NCBI RefSeq assembly: GCF_026262505.1
Contig: NC_067206.1
Coordinates: 33,743,896 to 33,807,895, forward strand
DNA from: Trichomonas vaginalis G3
Lineage: Eukaryota > Parabasalia > Trichomonadida > Trichomonadidae
Direction of reading: 5' to 3'
Length of the DNA stretch: 64,000 nt
Made by a program: the position numbers and the translations under genes. Below, piece by piece: positions 9,227 through 18,103 of this stretch; positions within the stretch are counted from its first letter, which is position 1; the number at the start of each line of letters is the position of its first letter. The notes beneath the pieces are model-generated. The model was not told the DNA's origin. It made no database searches and worked only from the letters and a program-made list of their open reading frames with translations.

Positions 9227-10829
9227 ATGTACGCCGCTCAGAATATAACGCCAACAGTTTTGGATGCTATGAATGGAAATGTTTCCGAATGGTATAACGA
9301 ATGCGACAATGCCATTAGAAGGTCAGAAATAGTTCCTGGACTTACGAATATACAACTGCTGTTTTTATGGAAATGTAGGTGATTTGGAGAAGGTTCTTCA
9401 ACAACAGTAGATATTGCTTGCGACAGGTTTCATATTATTTCTATTGACAACTCATTCTTATACGTGGAACAAAGACATTGAAATAAAACCTTCTGCCAAG
9501 TTGTCTGACAAGAAAGGTTGCAATGGAATTTTCTATGTCGGATACCAATATGCTCCAGAAGTTTTTCATGGGATATAAGATATATTCTAACTCTGACTTA
9601 GTTCAAACAGTAACATGGGCAAACTATGAATGGTTCGCTTGAGAAACTCAGTACAACCACAAGCTAGAGAACAAACAGACCAGTATGCAACTATTGAGAA
9701 AAAAAGAAGACTTGACCCTAACGTTCCAGGAGTTTATGTTAACCTTTCTGGACAAACTGCAGCAGCAGTAACCAAAGTAAAACTGAAACTTAGAGTTCCT
9801 TTGTCATCTTTCCTCATCTTCAGGTTTTTAAGATACTTGCCAAACTGGGCAGGAAAAATTTCTATCGAACTTACTCCAAGCAAAAATAACTTAGTCATTG
9901 CACCAACACAAGACCCATTCACTCTTACAGAAGTAGTGGGAACAAATAAAATGTCATTCGCCGACTTTTGCAAAAACAAAGTTGACTTAGACTTTGGTTT
10001 CTCAAACCTCAACACTGAAGTAAACTATTATTTCAATGCTGCTGGAGATGCTTGGACCCAGTTAAGTTCACATGCGAAAAGTTTGAATGCAAGAGAATAG
10101 AAAGCAGACTTGCAGTCTATATGTTGGACCCAATATTTCAAAATGCTTTAGCTGCCAAATATATTGCAGTTCCGCTTATTTGTCCCTATACACCAAATAT
10201 CTGTCAAAGACTTTGCAGGTGAAGTTGGAAACCAAAGTGCTGACCCAGGTGCAAGAACAGATATTGCTTTAACAACTGCAATGAAACATGCAGATACTAT
10301 GTTTGTACTGTTCAGACGAACTATAAAATGACTATTCTTGCTTCTACAACCCTGGTATTAAATACCATATAAACATAGATGGCAAATACTATCCAAGAGA
10401 AGAATATTCTACAGTTGAGGATATGAGGTCATACAACTTGACATTAGATGCTATGAACTTTAACAACAACTTCACAACAAACATTAACCCTGAAATGCAA
10501 AGTTCTATTATGCCATATGTGAAAGTATGGACTCATACAGGAGGTCAAAAAACTCAATATACAAATGGAGACCGTTCAAACTTTTGGCTTGGCATTCCAT
10601 TTGCTGACTCAGAAGACTTTATGGTGGTATTTCAACTTTGGTACAGTTCAAATACAATATACTGGTACAGAGACGGTCCAGATGAACTGAGAGCAAAGAA
10701 GTTTACAAAACCAATAGCACTTTTCACAGAAGATGCTCTTTTGAAGATTCGTTCGATGAAACCTGCTGGGCTCCTCAGATTGGCATAACGACAGCTTCCA
10801 TAGAGCAGATTTTGGCAGCAGGTCAGTAA
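9227..10829 (+). pseudogene. probable Maverick major capsid protein, frameshifted
   Basis: Protein-like sequence in several frames: start MYAAQNITPTVLDAMNGN at 9227, a long open piece 9630-10100 (TAAAVTKVKLKLRVP...), another at 10423-10788 (beta-rich, ending in a frame change), and a natural end ...EQILAAGQ at 10829. Total length about 534 codons fits the double-jelly-roll capsid proteins of Polintons (roughly 500-650 aa). The beta-strand-rich composition and the place next to the minor-capsid-like genes agree, but I see no decisive motif, so the call rests on size, composition and context. At least four frameshifts are needed to join the pieces. The equivalent outer gene is at 30858-32492. 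Confidence 0.5.
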
Positions 10830-11140
10830 GTTGTTCTTGAACTGATTCTCTCCGTCAAATATTGACAGTACGCCAGTTTTGATATAATATTGTATTATAA
10901 ACTTACCTTTAGAAATATCGGTCAGTTTTGTTGTTATATTTTTGTCTGCTTCAAGAACTTTCACCATCTCGGTTATACCAACTTTCTTTGCTTTATGAAA
11001 ATATTTGGTTCAGCAAAGACTGCTATTCTATAACATTTTCCATTGTTTGTGTAAAGAACTACTCTGTCAATGAACTTGTATTGTTTGTGTGTGTAAACTT
11101 TGTTTTGCTTCAATTCGAAGAGATACTCAAATACGTCCAT
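10830..11140 (-). pseudogene. small unknown Maverick gene, frameshifted
   Basis: Starts MDVFEYLFELKQNK at 11140, only 17 bp from the divergent start at 11158. It reads about 50 residues, then changes frame near 10985 and continues as ...GITEMVKVLEADKNITTKL...YYIKTGVLSIFDGE to about 10830, where it meets the capsid gene tail to tail. No family recognised. The open frame that runs further (to 10632) is antisense to the capsid gene and was trimmed. Confidence 0.4.
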
Positions 11141-11157
11141 CTTTTATTCTAAGTAAA
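11141..11157. promoter_or_regulatory. 17-bp bidirectional intergenic region
   Basis: CTTTTATTCTAAGTAAA separates two divergent start codons. The same layout (T-rich, TTCTA/TAAT centre, A-rich) occurs at 24451-24467, 26540-26557 and 35460-35478, so it probably contains two overlapping core promoters with leaders of a few nucleotides. Confidence 0.4.
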
Positions 11158-11758
11158 ATGTCATTTCCGAAAAATAGAAGCGTAAGTGTTTCAAAAGGTT
11201 TAATGGCGATGGCAGATGTGAAGTTAAATTCACCAACTCAAACAAACAGTCAAAGTGTTTTGTCAATGTCAAAGAAAGAGATGTGAAGTGGGGAAACCAT
11301 ACGAAGACGAAGATGGTATAACAATAGTTCCTGTAAAAGAACACAACCAACATATCCTGAAGTTAGCAGAGACTTAAGTTCTGTTGCAGATATTCGAAAC
11401 GACTACCAACAACTGAAAGAAAACTTCAAACTCAGGAGAAGATTTGTCAAGCTTTAAGTATAATGTTAAACTTGTCGAACACAACCCTGTAAAAGTGAAC
11501 TCATATGTCATTGCACCTCATGAAGTCTTGAAAGAACTATTGAAACTTTTGACAGAGGCAGACGATATAAACATCAAAGAAATAGAACCCGACATTGCTT
11601 GCTGTGGTGTTTCATATAATGTCATTGACAAGATATACGTTATGAAAGGAGGTGAAACGTTGAACTTAAAATATAGTTTCCCAGACGTCATAAAAATATT
11701 TGACGACCACAACATTTCATTAAAAATTTACTTGCTAAGTAAATGGCAGAAGACATAG
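11158..11758 (+). pseudogene. conserved CCG-motif Maverick protein, frameshifted
   Basis: Begins MSFPKNRSVSVSKGLMA; three frame changes follow before the intact C-terminal part (11444-11758). That part contains APHEVLKELLKLLTEADD, ...EPDIACCGVSYN..., GGETLNLKYSFPDVIKIF and NISLKIYL. The outer element has the same domain at 34643-34984 (LPYESLIHIIAILCD, VSCCGTV, TTELHLTYNDIYNKI), also behind a short basic N-terminus broken by frameshifts. Conservation between two otherwise divergent elements points to a core virion or assembly role, but no named family was recognised. The next gene starts inside its 3' end. Confidence 0.55.
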
Positions 11759-12549
11759 TGGTTATACTATTACGACTAAAAAACCCTGAGTCATATAATT
11801 CTATAACAACAAACTTACAAAGTCCTCAAGGACGATATTGTAAACTAACTTTAAACACGATGACGACTAAAGCCTGTTTTGCTCTTTTGACACCAGAAGA
11901 CTTTGTTGTTGTGAATGGTAAAAAATACTTCTTTGAAGATACTTACTCAGATATACCACCAACAGGTTTTGTTGACTTATTTAATACTTTAAGGACGGAT
12001 GTAACATGTGCTGCAACTAGAGCAGGTTTCATTATGTTTGGATGTCCGACTGAGTTTAGTATAAACGATATGAGCTATAATACAAAACTTATATCTGGTT
12101 TTTACTACCAACAGTTTCCTATAACAGGAAAAGGTGTCATACAAGGAATGTCTGTTCCATTGACTTTAAGTACACCTATTTTATATATTGTTTCAAACTT
12201 AGGTTCAAAGTGCTATTCGAATGTCGACAGAAACTACTATGACCAAAAGATACTCATGCGTATAAACAACACTTTCTCTGCTGGTTTGCCTATTGTTCAT
12301 TCGAATGCAGAGTTTTCAGCTTTAGTGAACTCAAACACTTTAGCAAACATAAACTTAACCTTAGTTGACGCAAACTTTGTTCCTGTAAAACTTTTATGTC
12401 CTATGTATTTGTCAATGACGGCAGAAAGTTTCGAATTGGAAGATGCAACCGGTGAAAGTATTGTATTACAAGAACAACTTCAACAACAAATAGCTCAAGA
12501 ACAACAAATGGAACAAATGGAACAAATGCAACAACAAAGTCAAGAATAA
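11743..12549 (+). CDS. penton-like minor capsid protein candidate
   Basis: 268 aa, intact, beta-strand-rich, with a Gln/Glu/Met-rich tail (QQIAQEQQMEQMEQ). The C-terminal pattern TPILYIVSNL ... INLTLVDANFVPVKLL resembles the end of single-jelly-roll penton proteins of Polintons and related viruses (a strand like IYVYCDLV, then a strand ending in ITD..G.P). The outer element has a counterpart at 35479 with SNFILIKCDKV ... IKFRITDLFDCDLEFM in the same places. The match is a pattern match, not a clear homology, so the name is tentative. It overlaps the upstream gene by 16 bp and is followed 29 bp later by the helicase. Confidence 0.45.
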   Translation: MAEDIVVILLRLKNPESYNSITTNLQSPQGRYCKLTLNTMTTKACFALLTPEDFVVVNGKKYFFEDTYSDIPPTGFVDLFNTLRTDVTCAATRAGFIMFGCPTEFSINDMSYNTKLISGFYYQQFPITGKGVIQGMSVPLTLSTPILYIVSNLGSKCYSNVDRNYYDQKILMRINNTFSAGLPIVHSNAEFSALVNSNTLANINLTLVDANFVPVKLLCPMYLSMTAESFELEDATGESIVLQEQLQQQIAQEQQMEQMEQMQQQSQE

Positions 12550-12578
12550 AAAAATATTTTTTTTTATTTTTTATAAAA

Positions 12579-13815
12579 ATGTACAGAATAGATGTTTCAG
12601 ATTTTTATGACTTCCAAGCCTTCAGAAATATGTGTCCATTTAGAGACTATAACAAAGCAGTCGAGAATTTGAAACGTTTAGTCATTTATGTCGACTCTGC
12701 CCCAGAATGTTATGTTATGAAAGAATGGGATGTTGTCTTTAACAAACCAAGAGCAACCATAGTTTCAGAACAAGAATGTAAACAGAAACTTAAGAAAATA
12801 AAAGTTGTACAAGTTGGCATGAAGATGTTAGATGCTTGGGATATCTTATTGTCAAAACTTGAAGATTTTTCAGTTCGTGGTATAAAGTTTTATACACCTT
12901 CTCCAAACTTCTATTCTATCTTCACTGGATATAAATATGAACAAGTAGAATGGAAAGAAAATATTATAGAAGCTTGGTTAGACCATGTCAAAGAAATTAT
13001 ATGCAATGGAAACGAAAAGGTTTATGAGTATATCTTATGTTGGTTTGCAAACATCTTACAACATCCAAGTGCTAAAAATGAAACGGCTCTCATTATAATT
13101 GGAAAACAAGGAACAGGTAAGAACACTTTCTTTACAGATATTTTGTGCAAACTGTTAGAGGGCTATTCGAACCCGAATATGACAAACTTAGAAAACATCT
13201 GCGGTAAATTTAACTCCTCAATAGAGAATATGAAACTTATAGTATGTAACGAACTTCAAAGTATAGATACAACAAAGGTTTTAAACTCAGATGCTTTGAA
13301 GAGTCTTATAACAGACAAAGTTGGAGTTGTTGAAAGAAAATATAAAGACCAAAGAGTTTGTGAAAATGTTGCAAATTTCATTATGGTTTCAAACAACGCC
13401 GTTCCGATGAAGTTAGAAAGTTCTGACAGAAGATATGTAGTTGTCAGAACGTCAGATTCTCATATGCAAGATACAGAATATTTTGACGCTTTGTCAGAAA
13501 CTTTGACATCTGACTTTTACAACCACTTGTTCTCATATTTTATGACATTAGATATTTCTAAGTTCAATCCAAGACAAATTCCATATACCGAAGAAAGACA
13601 AACATTGTTAGAAGCAAAACAAGAGTGTTTATGAACTGTTTATAGATGAGACTAACTTTGAGTGTTTGGATGAAAGGTCATTGTACGATGAATATAAACA
13701 ATATTGCCAAGAGTATGGTTATATGACAGCGTCTAAACGAACATTCTTGGCAAATGTCAAAAATCTTTTAGATGTTCAGAACGGCGTATATACAAAGAAA
13801 AATTTTTCTGAGTAA
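12579..13815 (+). pseudogene. SF3 (D5-like) helicase, frameshift near the C-terminus
   Basis: Superfamily 3 replicative helicase. Walker A GKQGTGKN at residues 175-182, Walker B region LIVCNELQ (220-227), sensor NFIMVSNNA (266-274) and arginine finger DRRYVVV (283-289). It is homologous to the outer helicase at 39598 (GLQGTGKN, DRRYVVL). There is no primase domain in front, unlike the outer gene. The main frame ends at 13634, but the next frame continues with ELFIDETNFECLDERS...NVKNLLDVQNGVYTKKNF to 13815, a typical D5 C-terminal winged-helix tail. The gene is therefore broken by one frameshift close to 13625, which leaves the ATPase core complete and could be tolerated or be an error. Confidence 0.85.
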
Positions 13816-13850
13816 ATTTTAAAAAAATATTTTTTTATCCGATAGAAAAG

Positions 13851-14270
13851 ATGGCAAAATTCATCTCAGTAAACAAGTACATGACAGAAGTCAAAGAAGA
13901 ACTAGACCCATTCGCATATTTGAATGTTTACTTCTACCATTTTGAAAAGTCTACATTTGACAAAGTTTGGAACATCGAACCAGTTAAGTTTGCTATTGTG
14001 ACTAAAAATGGTGCGAAATTTGAAGACTTAGACATAGAAGGTTTGTTAGCAGTCAAAGAAAATTTTGACAGAAGGTTCTCAAACCTTAAAGAAGGCAAAG
14101 CATACAAACTTGTTATACCTTATGAACCAAAGAAAGCAGACGACTATGAATATTATGAGTCTAAGATAGTTGAAGTTCAAGGTAAATTGGGTAAAAAGAT
14201 TTTAGAGTCTAAACCAGTGTTTGCTCCTAAAGAGGAAGAGAACATTGACATTGACCCAGAAATGTTCTAA
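13851..14270 (+). CDS. conserved small Maverick protein, unknown
   Basis: 139 aa, intact, acidic C-terminus (EEENIDIDPEMF). Begins MAKFISVNKYMTEVKEELDP; mixed alpha/beta composition with KNGAKFEDLDIEGLLAVKENFDRRF and GKAYKLVIPYEPK. No domain recognised. Its place directly after the helicase and before the packaging ATPase would fit a replication accessory protein such as a single-stranded DNA-binding protein, but nothing in the sequence proves this. Upstream is the AT-tract leader (AAAAAAATATTTTTTTATC) seen before most genes here. Confidence 0.6.
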   Translation: MAKFISVNKYMTEVKEELDPFAYLNVYFYHFEKSTFDKVWNIEPVKFAIVTKNGAKFEDLDIEGLLAVKENFDRRFSNLKEGKAYKLVIPYEPKKADDYEYYESKIVEVQGKLGKKILESKPVFAPKEEENIDIDPEMF

Positions 14271-14287
14271 AAATAAAATTTTATTTT

Positions 14288-14735
14288 TACATGTCAAATT
14301 TCTTTTTCTCTGGTTCAGGTTCTTTCTTCTCTTCTTCTACTTTCTTTTCTTTCTTTCTCTCTTCTTCTTCTTCTCTGGTGGAGTTATGTCAAACTTCTCA
14401 GAACCATATTTTTGTAAAAGGTCTTTGTCCTTTAATAGCTCTTCTATTCTGTTTTCTATTTCATCTTCAAGAACAGCGCATGTGTCTTCTTTGCATTCTA
14501 AGAACTTTTGTTGGACTTCAGCTTTCCAATCGGCGTCATCTCTGTCAACAAGTCTGTCATTGACAAATTTTAAGACTTCTCTGCTTAATGTTTTATGGTT
14601 CTTGTCATATTCCCAGAAACAGAACTTTAGAACAAATTCACCTTTCTTGTTTACACTATGTAAGATTTTATGGTCGACAGATGTTTTGCTGTCAAAAAGT
14701 TTGTCTCGAATATAGATAGCGAAATCGCTAGACAT
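14288..14735 (-). pseudogene. small charged Maverick protein with a Lys/Glu tail, frameshifted
   Basis: Begins MSSDFAIYIRDKLFDSKTS (start at 14735; the upstream Met at 14741 is less likely because the leader motif lies between). The body reads to ...ITPPEKKKKRERKKRK, where the frame ends at 14337. In the next frame it continues KVEEEKKEPEPEKKKFDM with a stop at 14288. The break falls in a low-complexity Lys/Glu stretch, typical of a slipped repeat or a sequencing indel. No family recognised. It is convergent with the gene at 13851 and divergent from the ATPase across 36 bp. Confidence 0.5.
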
Positions 14736-14771
14736 TTTCAAAAAGATAAAAATTTTAATTTTTCTAAAAAT

Positions 14772-15647
14772 ATGTTAGAAAAAAAGTTTGCTGACATTGA
14801 CAAGAAATTTGAGAATGTTTTAAACAAGAACAAGAGGAAGTTAGAAAATGCTCAGATAAAACCCATACATGACAAGTTCCTATTTGCTCAGAATGGTATA
14901 ACAGGTCTAATCGCACCACCTGGGTCGGGTAAGACTTTCACTTATCTTAAAATGGCTGCACAACAACAAGAACTAGATGAGAAGAACCCATTCTATGAGT
15001 TAGTTGTTATTTGTAGTACTTCTGGTCAATTTGACCAAACCGTCAATTCGTTCAAAGATATTATAAAAAAGTCTAAGTTAGTATGTATAAAAGACTCTGA
15101 GTTGTTAGATTGGATAAAGAAGTACCAAAGAAGAGTTTTGAAGTACAATGCTATAAATGAGTATATAAACTCGAAGTTTAAAGACCCAAATGAGGAAATG
15201 CAGAGAATATTAGAGAAGAAACACTTCCGAAACAAACAGAAAGAGATAGAATACATTTCGAAGAAATTGCAATCTTACGATTGGAAGACATACCCTCATA
15301 GATGTCTTCTTATCTTAGATGACTTTGCTTCTCATCCTTTGTTAAAGAATAGAGAACAAGATATGTGTCGAATTCTTAAGAAGCTCAGACACTTTAACAT
15401 CTCAGTTGTCATTTGTGTACAGACAGCAAAGAGTTTAAGTAAGGATGTTAAAAGAATACTTACTGATATCATACTTTTCCCTGGATTGTCCGAAGACGAT
15501 TTCATGGAACTTATGAAAGAGTCCATGGCAGGTAAGTTTGACAGACATGAACTCTGGGAGAAGTACAAAGTCATACAAGACCCTCATACTTCTTTCAGAA
15601 TTCACATCTACGCGAACAAAGTTCAAATTGTAAAAAGTCAAGCTTGA
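14772..15647 (+). CDS. A32-like DNA packaging ATPase (FtsK/HerA superfamily)
   Basis: 291 aa from the Met at 14772, chosen because the open frame upstream of it (to 14670) overlaps the divergent gene. Walker A APPGSGKT (residues 48-55) and Walker B CLLILDDFA (178-186) with the hydrophobic-DD pattern of genome-packaging ATPases, then a sensor-like VVICVQTAKSLSK segment. In Polintons and related viruses this enzyme pumps DNA into the capsid. The outer element's homologue is at 32517 (GKQNKGKT, LIFLDDA). The frame is intact. Together with capsid-like genes it indicates that these elements are, or descend from, virion-forming elements. Confidence 0.88.
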   Translation: MLEKKFADIDKKFENVLNKNKRKLENAQIKPIHDKFLFAQNGITGLIAPPGSGKTFTYLKMAAQQQELDEKNPFYELVVICSTSGQFDQTVNSFKDIIKKSKLVCIKDSELLDWIKKYQRRVLKYNAINEYINSKFKDPNEEMQRILEKKHFRNKQKEIEYISKKLQSYDWKTYPHRCLLILDDFASHPLLKNREQDMCRILKKLRHFNISVVICVQTAKSLSKDVKRILTDIILFPGLSEDDFMELMKESMAGKFDRHELWEKYKVIQDPHTSFRIHIYANKVQIVKSQA

Positions 15648-15739
15648 AAAATGTAAGTGTTTAGTCTTAGTAAGTCTGTTGTGGTGCTGGGGCTGTCGGT
15701 TCTTCTGGCTTTGGAAGACATTCAGGAAGAGGAACGTCA

Positions 15740-16045
15740 GTCATCCGTTTGTGTCCTGTTGGATGGAAAAAATTTTCCTGTCGGATGGAAAAAATTTTCC
15801 TGTCGGATGGAAAAAATTTTCCTGTCGGATGGAAAAAAGTTCTCAATTTTCGAAAATTTGAATGGTTTACGGACGGACAACTGGAAATTTTTTTCCTGTC
15901 GTCGGGAAATTTTTTTCCAGTTGTCGGGAAATTTTTTTCCAGTTGTCGGGAAATTTTTTTCCAGTTGTCGGGAAGAACTTTTTCCTGTCGGAAGGAAGGA
16001 CTTTTCTTGTCGGATGGAAGGACTCGGAATGCCAGAAGGACTCGG
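15740..16045. repeat. two interleaved 22-26 bp minisatellites
   Basis: Four or more copies of a unit with core GTCGGATGGAAAAAATTTTC (about 15760-15845), a short spacer, then copies of a unit with core GTTGTCGGGAAATTTTTTTC (about 15890-15975) and degenerate versions to about 16040. Open frames through it on both strands are artefacts of the repeats. It separates the ATPase from the KilA-N gene cluster. Confidence 0.85.
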
Positions 16046-16112
16046 ACAAGACAATTGACCTTATAGAGCTACCTGAGCCATCTGAAGTCAAGCGTAAAAA
16101 TAAATGGTTCAT

Positions 16113-16952
16113 CTACTCTACTTGTTTGAAGTTGTCAAAATACTCTGTTATTTTTTCCTTTAACAATGGCAAATCTTCTTTGAAGGTAAGTATTGTACAA
16201 CCTTTAATATCATAGTGTGTTTGAGGTAACGTATCTTGAACTATTTGTTTCACATCTTCATTTGGGGTCATTGAAATCGGTAAGTTTTCGCGATAGAACC
16301 AATTTCTGTCAGATTTGTAAATCTTAGCAAGGTCGTAAAAGCTTTTGTTGTTTCTTCTGACTAAATGCAACATAACCATATCTCTGTCTTCTTCATTTTC
16401 CATCTCTTCAGTGTAAATCATATACTTATAGTTCTTTTCCTTTCCTTTTGGTACCGAACGTGGTATTCTTTTCTGAAGGCTTTTGTCTTTTGCTTCAAGC
16501 TTGTTCTCTAGCTCTTCACGTTCTTGTCTATGAATTTCGTCAAGAAGTCTGTAAATATTCCAAGCATAACGAGGTGAAGCCCACATTGCAACAGCATTTA
16601 CAAGAAGTCTATGTACATAATATCCTCTCAAACCGTTTGGCAATTTTTCACGATTTTCATAGAGTTTTGGCGACTGGGGTTTCCCTCCCACTCGCTGTTC
16701 TTCACTGTTTTCAGAAAAAAGTATGTCTCGCTGTGCTTCGCTCAAAAGTTCTTGTGTGCTTTGGTTCCTAAACCAGTCTTTAGGAAGCTTAGTGTCTGGA
16801 GCAAAACATGCTGTCAAAATACTTTGCATTTGGTACATATCGTCTTTGACCGAACGAATGAGACGGAGTTGTTTGTTAAACTGAACCCACTCATATTCTT
16901 CATTTATAGCTTCATGAACGATAGCAGTTGTTGTGTTCTCTGTTGTTGACAT
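16113..16952 (-). CDS. KilA-N-type DNA-binding domain protein
   Basis: 279 aa from the Met at 16952 (MSTTENTTTAIVHEA), which follows the usual AT leader. The segment GYYVHRLLVNAVAMWASPRYAWNIYRLLDEIH matches the second half of the KilA-N domain (family pattern YVHP-LV--IAMWASP-FA). A Lys/Glu helix follows, then a C-terminal domain with LHLVRRNNKSFYDLAKIYKSDRNWFYRE. KilA-N proteins occur in poxviruses, giant viruses, phages and Mavericks and bind DNA; the role here is unknown. The N-terminal half of the domain lacks the usual INATK motif, so it is a divergent member. First of a set of minus-strand KilA-N or accessory genes separated by minisatellites. Confidence 0.75.
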   Translation of the reverse strand: MSTTENTTTAIVHEAINEEYEWVQFNKQLRLIRSVKDDMYQMQSILTACFAPDTKLPKDWFRNQSTQELLSEAQRDILFSENSEEQRVGGKPQSPKLYENREKLPNGLRGYYVHRLLVNAVAMWASPRYAWNIYRLLDEIHRQEREELENKLEAKDKSLQKRIPRSVPKGKEKNYKYMIYTEEMENEEDRDMVMLHLVRRNNKSFYDLAKIYKSDRNWFYRENLPISMTPNEDVKQIVQDTLPQTHYDIKGCTILTFKEDLPLLKEKITEYFDNFKQVE

Positions 16953-17042
16953 ATCTGTCTTTATATTCCGGATAAAAAAATAAAAAAAAATAAAATTAGC
17001 GTTATTTTTTCTGACTTTCACAAAAGACCAAAAATAAACGCT

Positions 17043-17654
17043 TTACATGTATTTTTCAGCAACTTCGTCAAATAATTTTATAGCACTATCTATCTCATCT
17101 ACTTCAAACGTTTCTTTACCTTTCGTGGGAGCACCATACATTTTCTCAAAAACTTCAAGCAGTTCTGTTTCAGCAGCTCTCATATCATTTACAAACACAA
17201 CCTTAACTCTATTGACTGTACTGTCATATCTTTTAGTTATATTAAATGTTCTTCCTATCTTATATCTCTTTGTATTGAAGTCCTTCGGTTTCTGAACGAT
17301 ATAAAGTAAGCCTTCACTGCAACGTTCAGTATCGAATGAACCATATGTTATGAAATTATATCCAACAACTGGGTCAATCCAGAACAAAACTACTGGTATA
17401 AGACTTTTGTCTATAAGATATGCTGTAGTTCCATGAAATCTTACCGATATCATAAGCTCAGGATTTCTTGTCAAAATTTTCTGAGTAGAAGCAATTTTAA
17501 CCCAGTGGTTTGTTTTTTTTCCAAATGGAGATAAAATGTCTGACAAAGAATATTTGTTGTATTTCTTTGAGTATCTTACGTTTAAATCACCTATTCTAAC
17601 CACTTTGGTGTCATTGTCTATCTTTCTAACTGTTTCAAACTCAGTGTTTGACAT
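17043..17654 (-). CDS. KilA-N-like plus T5orf172 (GIY-YIG-like) protein
   Basis: 203 aa. N-terminal half: NKYSLSDILSPFGKKTNHWVK ... TTAYLIDKSLIPVVLFWIDPVVGYNF, a KilA-N-type layout with a recognition helix followed by a hydrophobic helix. C-terminal half: GLLYIVQKPKDF---RYKIGRTFNITKRYDS ... VNDMRAAETELLEVFEKMY ... GKETFEV, the signature of the T5orf172/MUG113 domain, a GIY-YIG-related nuclease-like fold often fused to KilA-N or Bro-N in viruses. It may be a DNA-binding endonuclease or regulator. Intact frame, leader with T-rich tracts, 90 bp from the next KilA-N gene, same strand. Confidence 0.72.
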   Translation of the reverse strand: MSNTEFETVRKIDNDTKVVRIGDLNVRYSKKYNKYSLSDILSPFGKKTNHWVKIASTQKILTRNPELMISVRFHGTTAYLIDKSLIPVVLFWIDPVVGYNFITYGSFDTERCSEGLLYIVQKPKDFNTKRYKIGRTFNITKRYDSTVNRVKVVFVNDMRAAETELLEVFEKMYGAPTKGKETFEVDEIDSAIKLFDEVAEKYM

Positions 17655-17734
17655 TTCCTGTTCTTACATACAAAATAAAAAAAAATATTTTAAAAAAACT
17701 AGCTTTTATTTTCTATCTTAAGGAAATTCATGAA

Positions 17735-18100
17735 ATTTGGTCATTTTACTCAGAATTCAATAAAATATATTTTAGGCGACCAGGTCACTCGGTTAAATGA
17801 ACTTCTCTGAAAAAGTGTGACAACATGACATTTTGACAACAACACAGGAAATATACTTCTTCGTAAATGTTTTGTCAAGACTTCTTCGTAATGAGCGTAA
17901 ATCAGACAAAAATATATTTTAGGGTAGAAGGGTATATCTACCCCGTTTTCTACCCTCATTTCTACCCCATATGTCCTTACTGAAAAAGTATGTGTTCCAT
18001 ATGTCATTTTACTCAGAATTTTATACAGAATTCAATAAAAATATATTTTAGGGTAGAAGGGTATATCTACCCCGTTTTCTACCCTCATTTCTACCATAAC
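17735..18100. repeat. composite repeat block: KilA-flank repeat, minisatellite remnant, two TACCC blocks
   Basis: Contains (a) at about 17790-17850 a ~55-bp sequence with ACTTCTCTGAAAAA and CAACATGACATTTTGACAAC that is also the core of the outer element's 121-bp repeats; (b) at 17855-17895 a piece of the TTCTTCGTAA minisatellite seen at 5640; (c) two copies (about 17908-17970 and 18020-18098) of TCATTTTACTCAGAATT followed by the AAATATATTTTAGGGTAG and TACCCCGTTTTCTACCC block. The inverted partners lie at 19085-19155 and 20029-20080, so the two genes between are bracketed. Confidence 0.8.
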
Positions 18101-18103
18101 TAT

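Noticed and set aside
12579-13815. Programmed ribosomal frameshifting as an explanation for broken genes
   Set aside because: No consistent slippery heptamer or downstream structure at the breaks, and the positions differ between homologues; indels are simpler.
15657-16112. Possible proteins encoded by the GTCGG minisatellites
   Set aside because: Open on several frames and both strands with the same repeated residues; typical repeat artefact.
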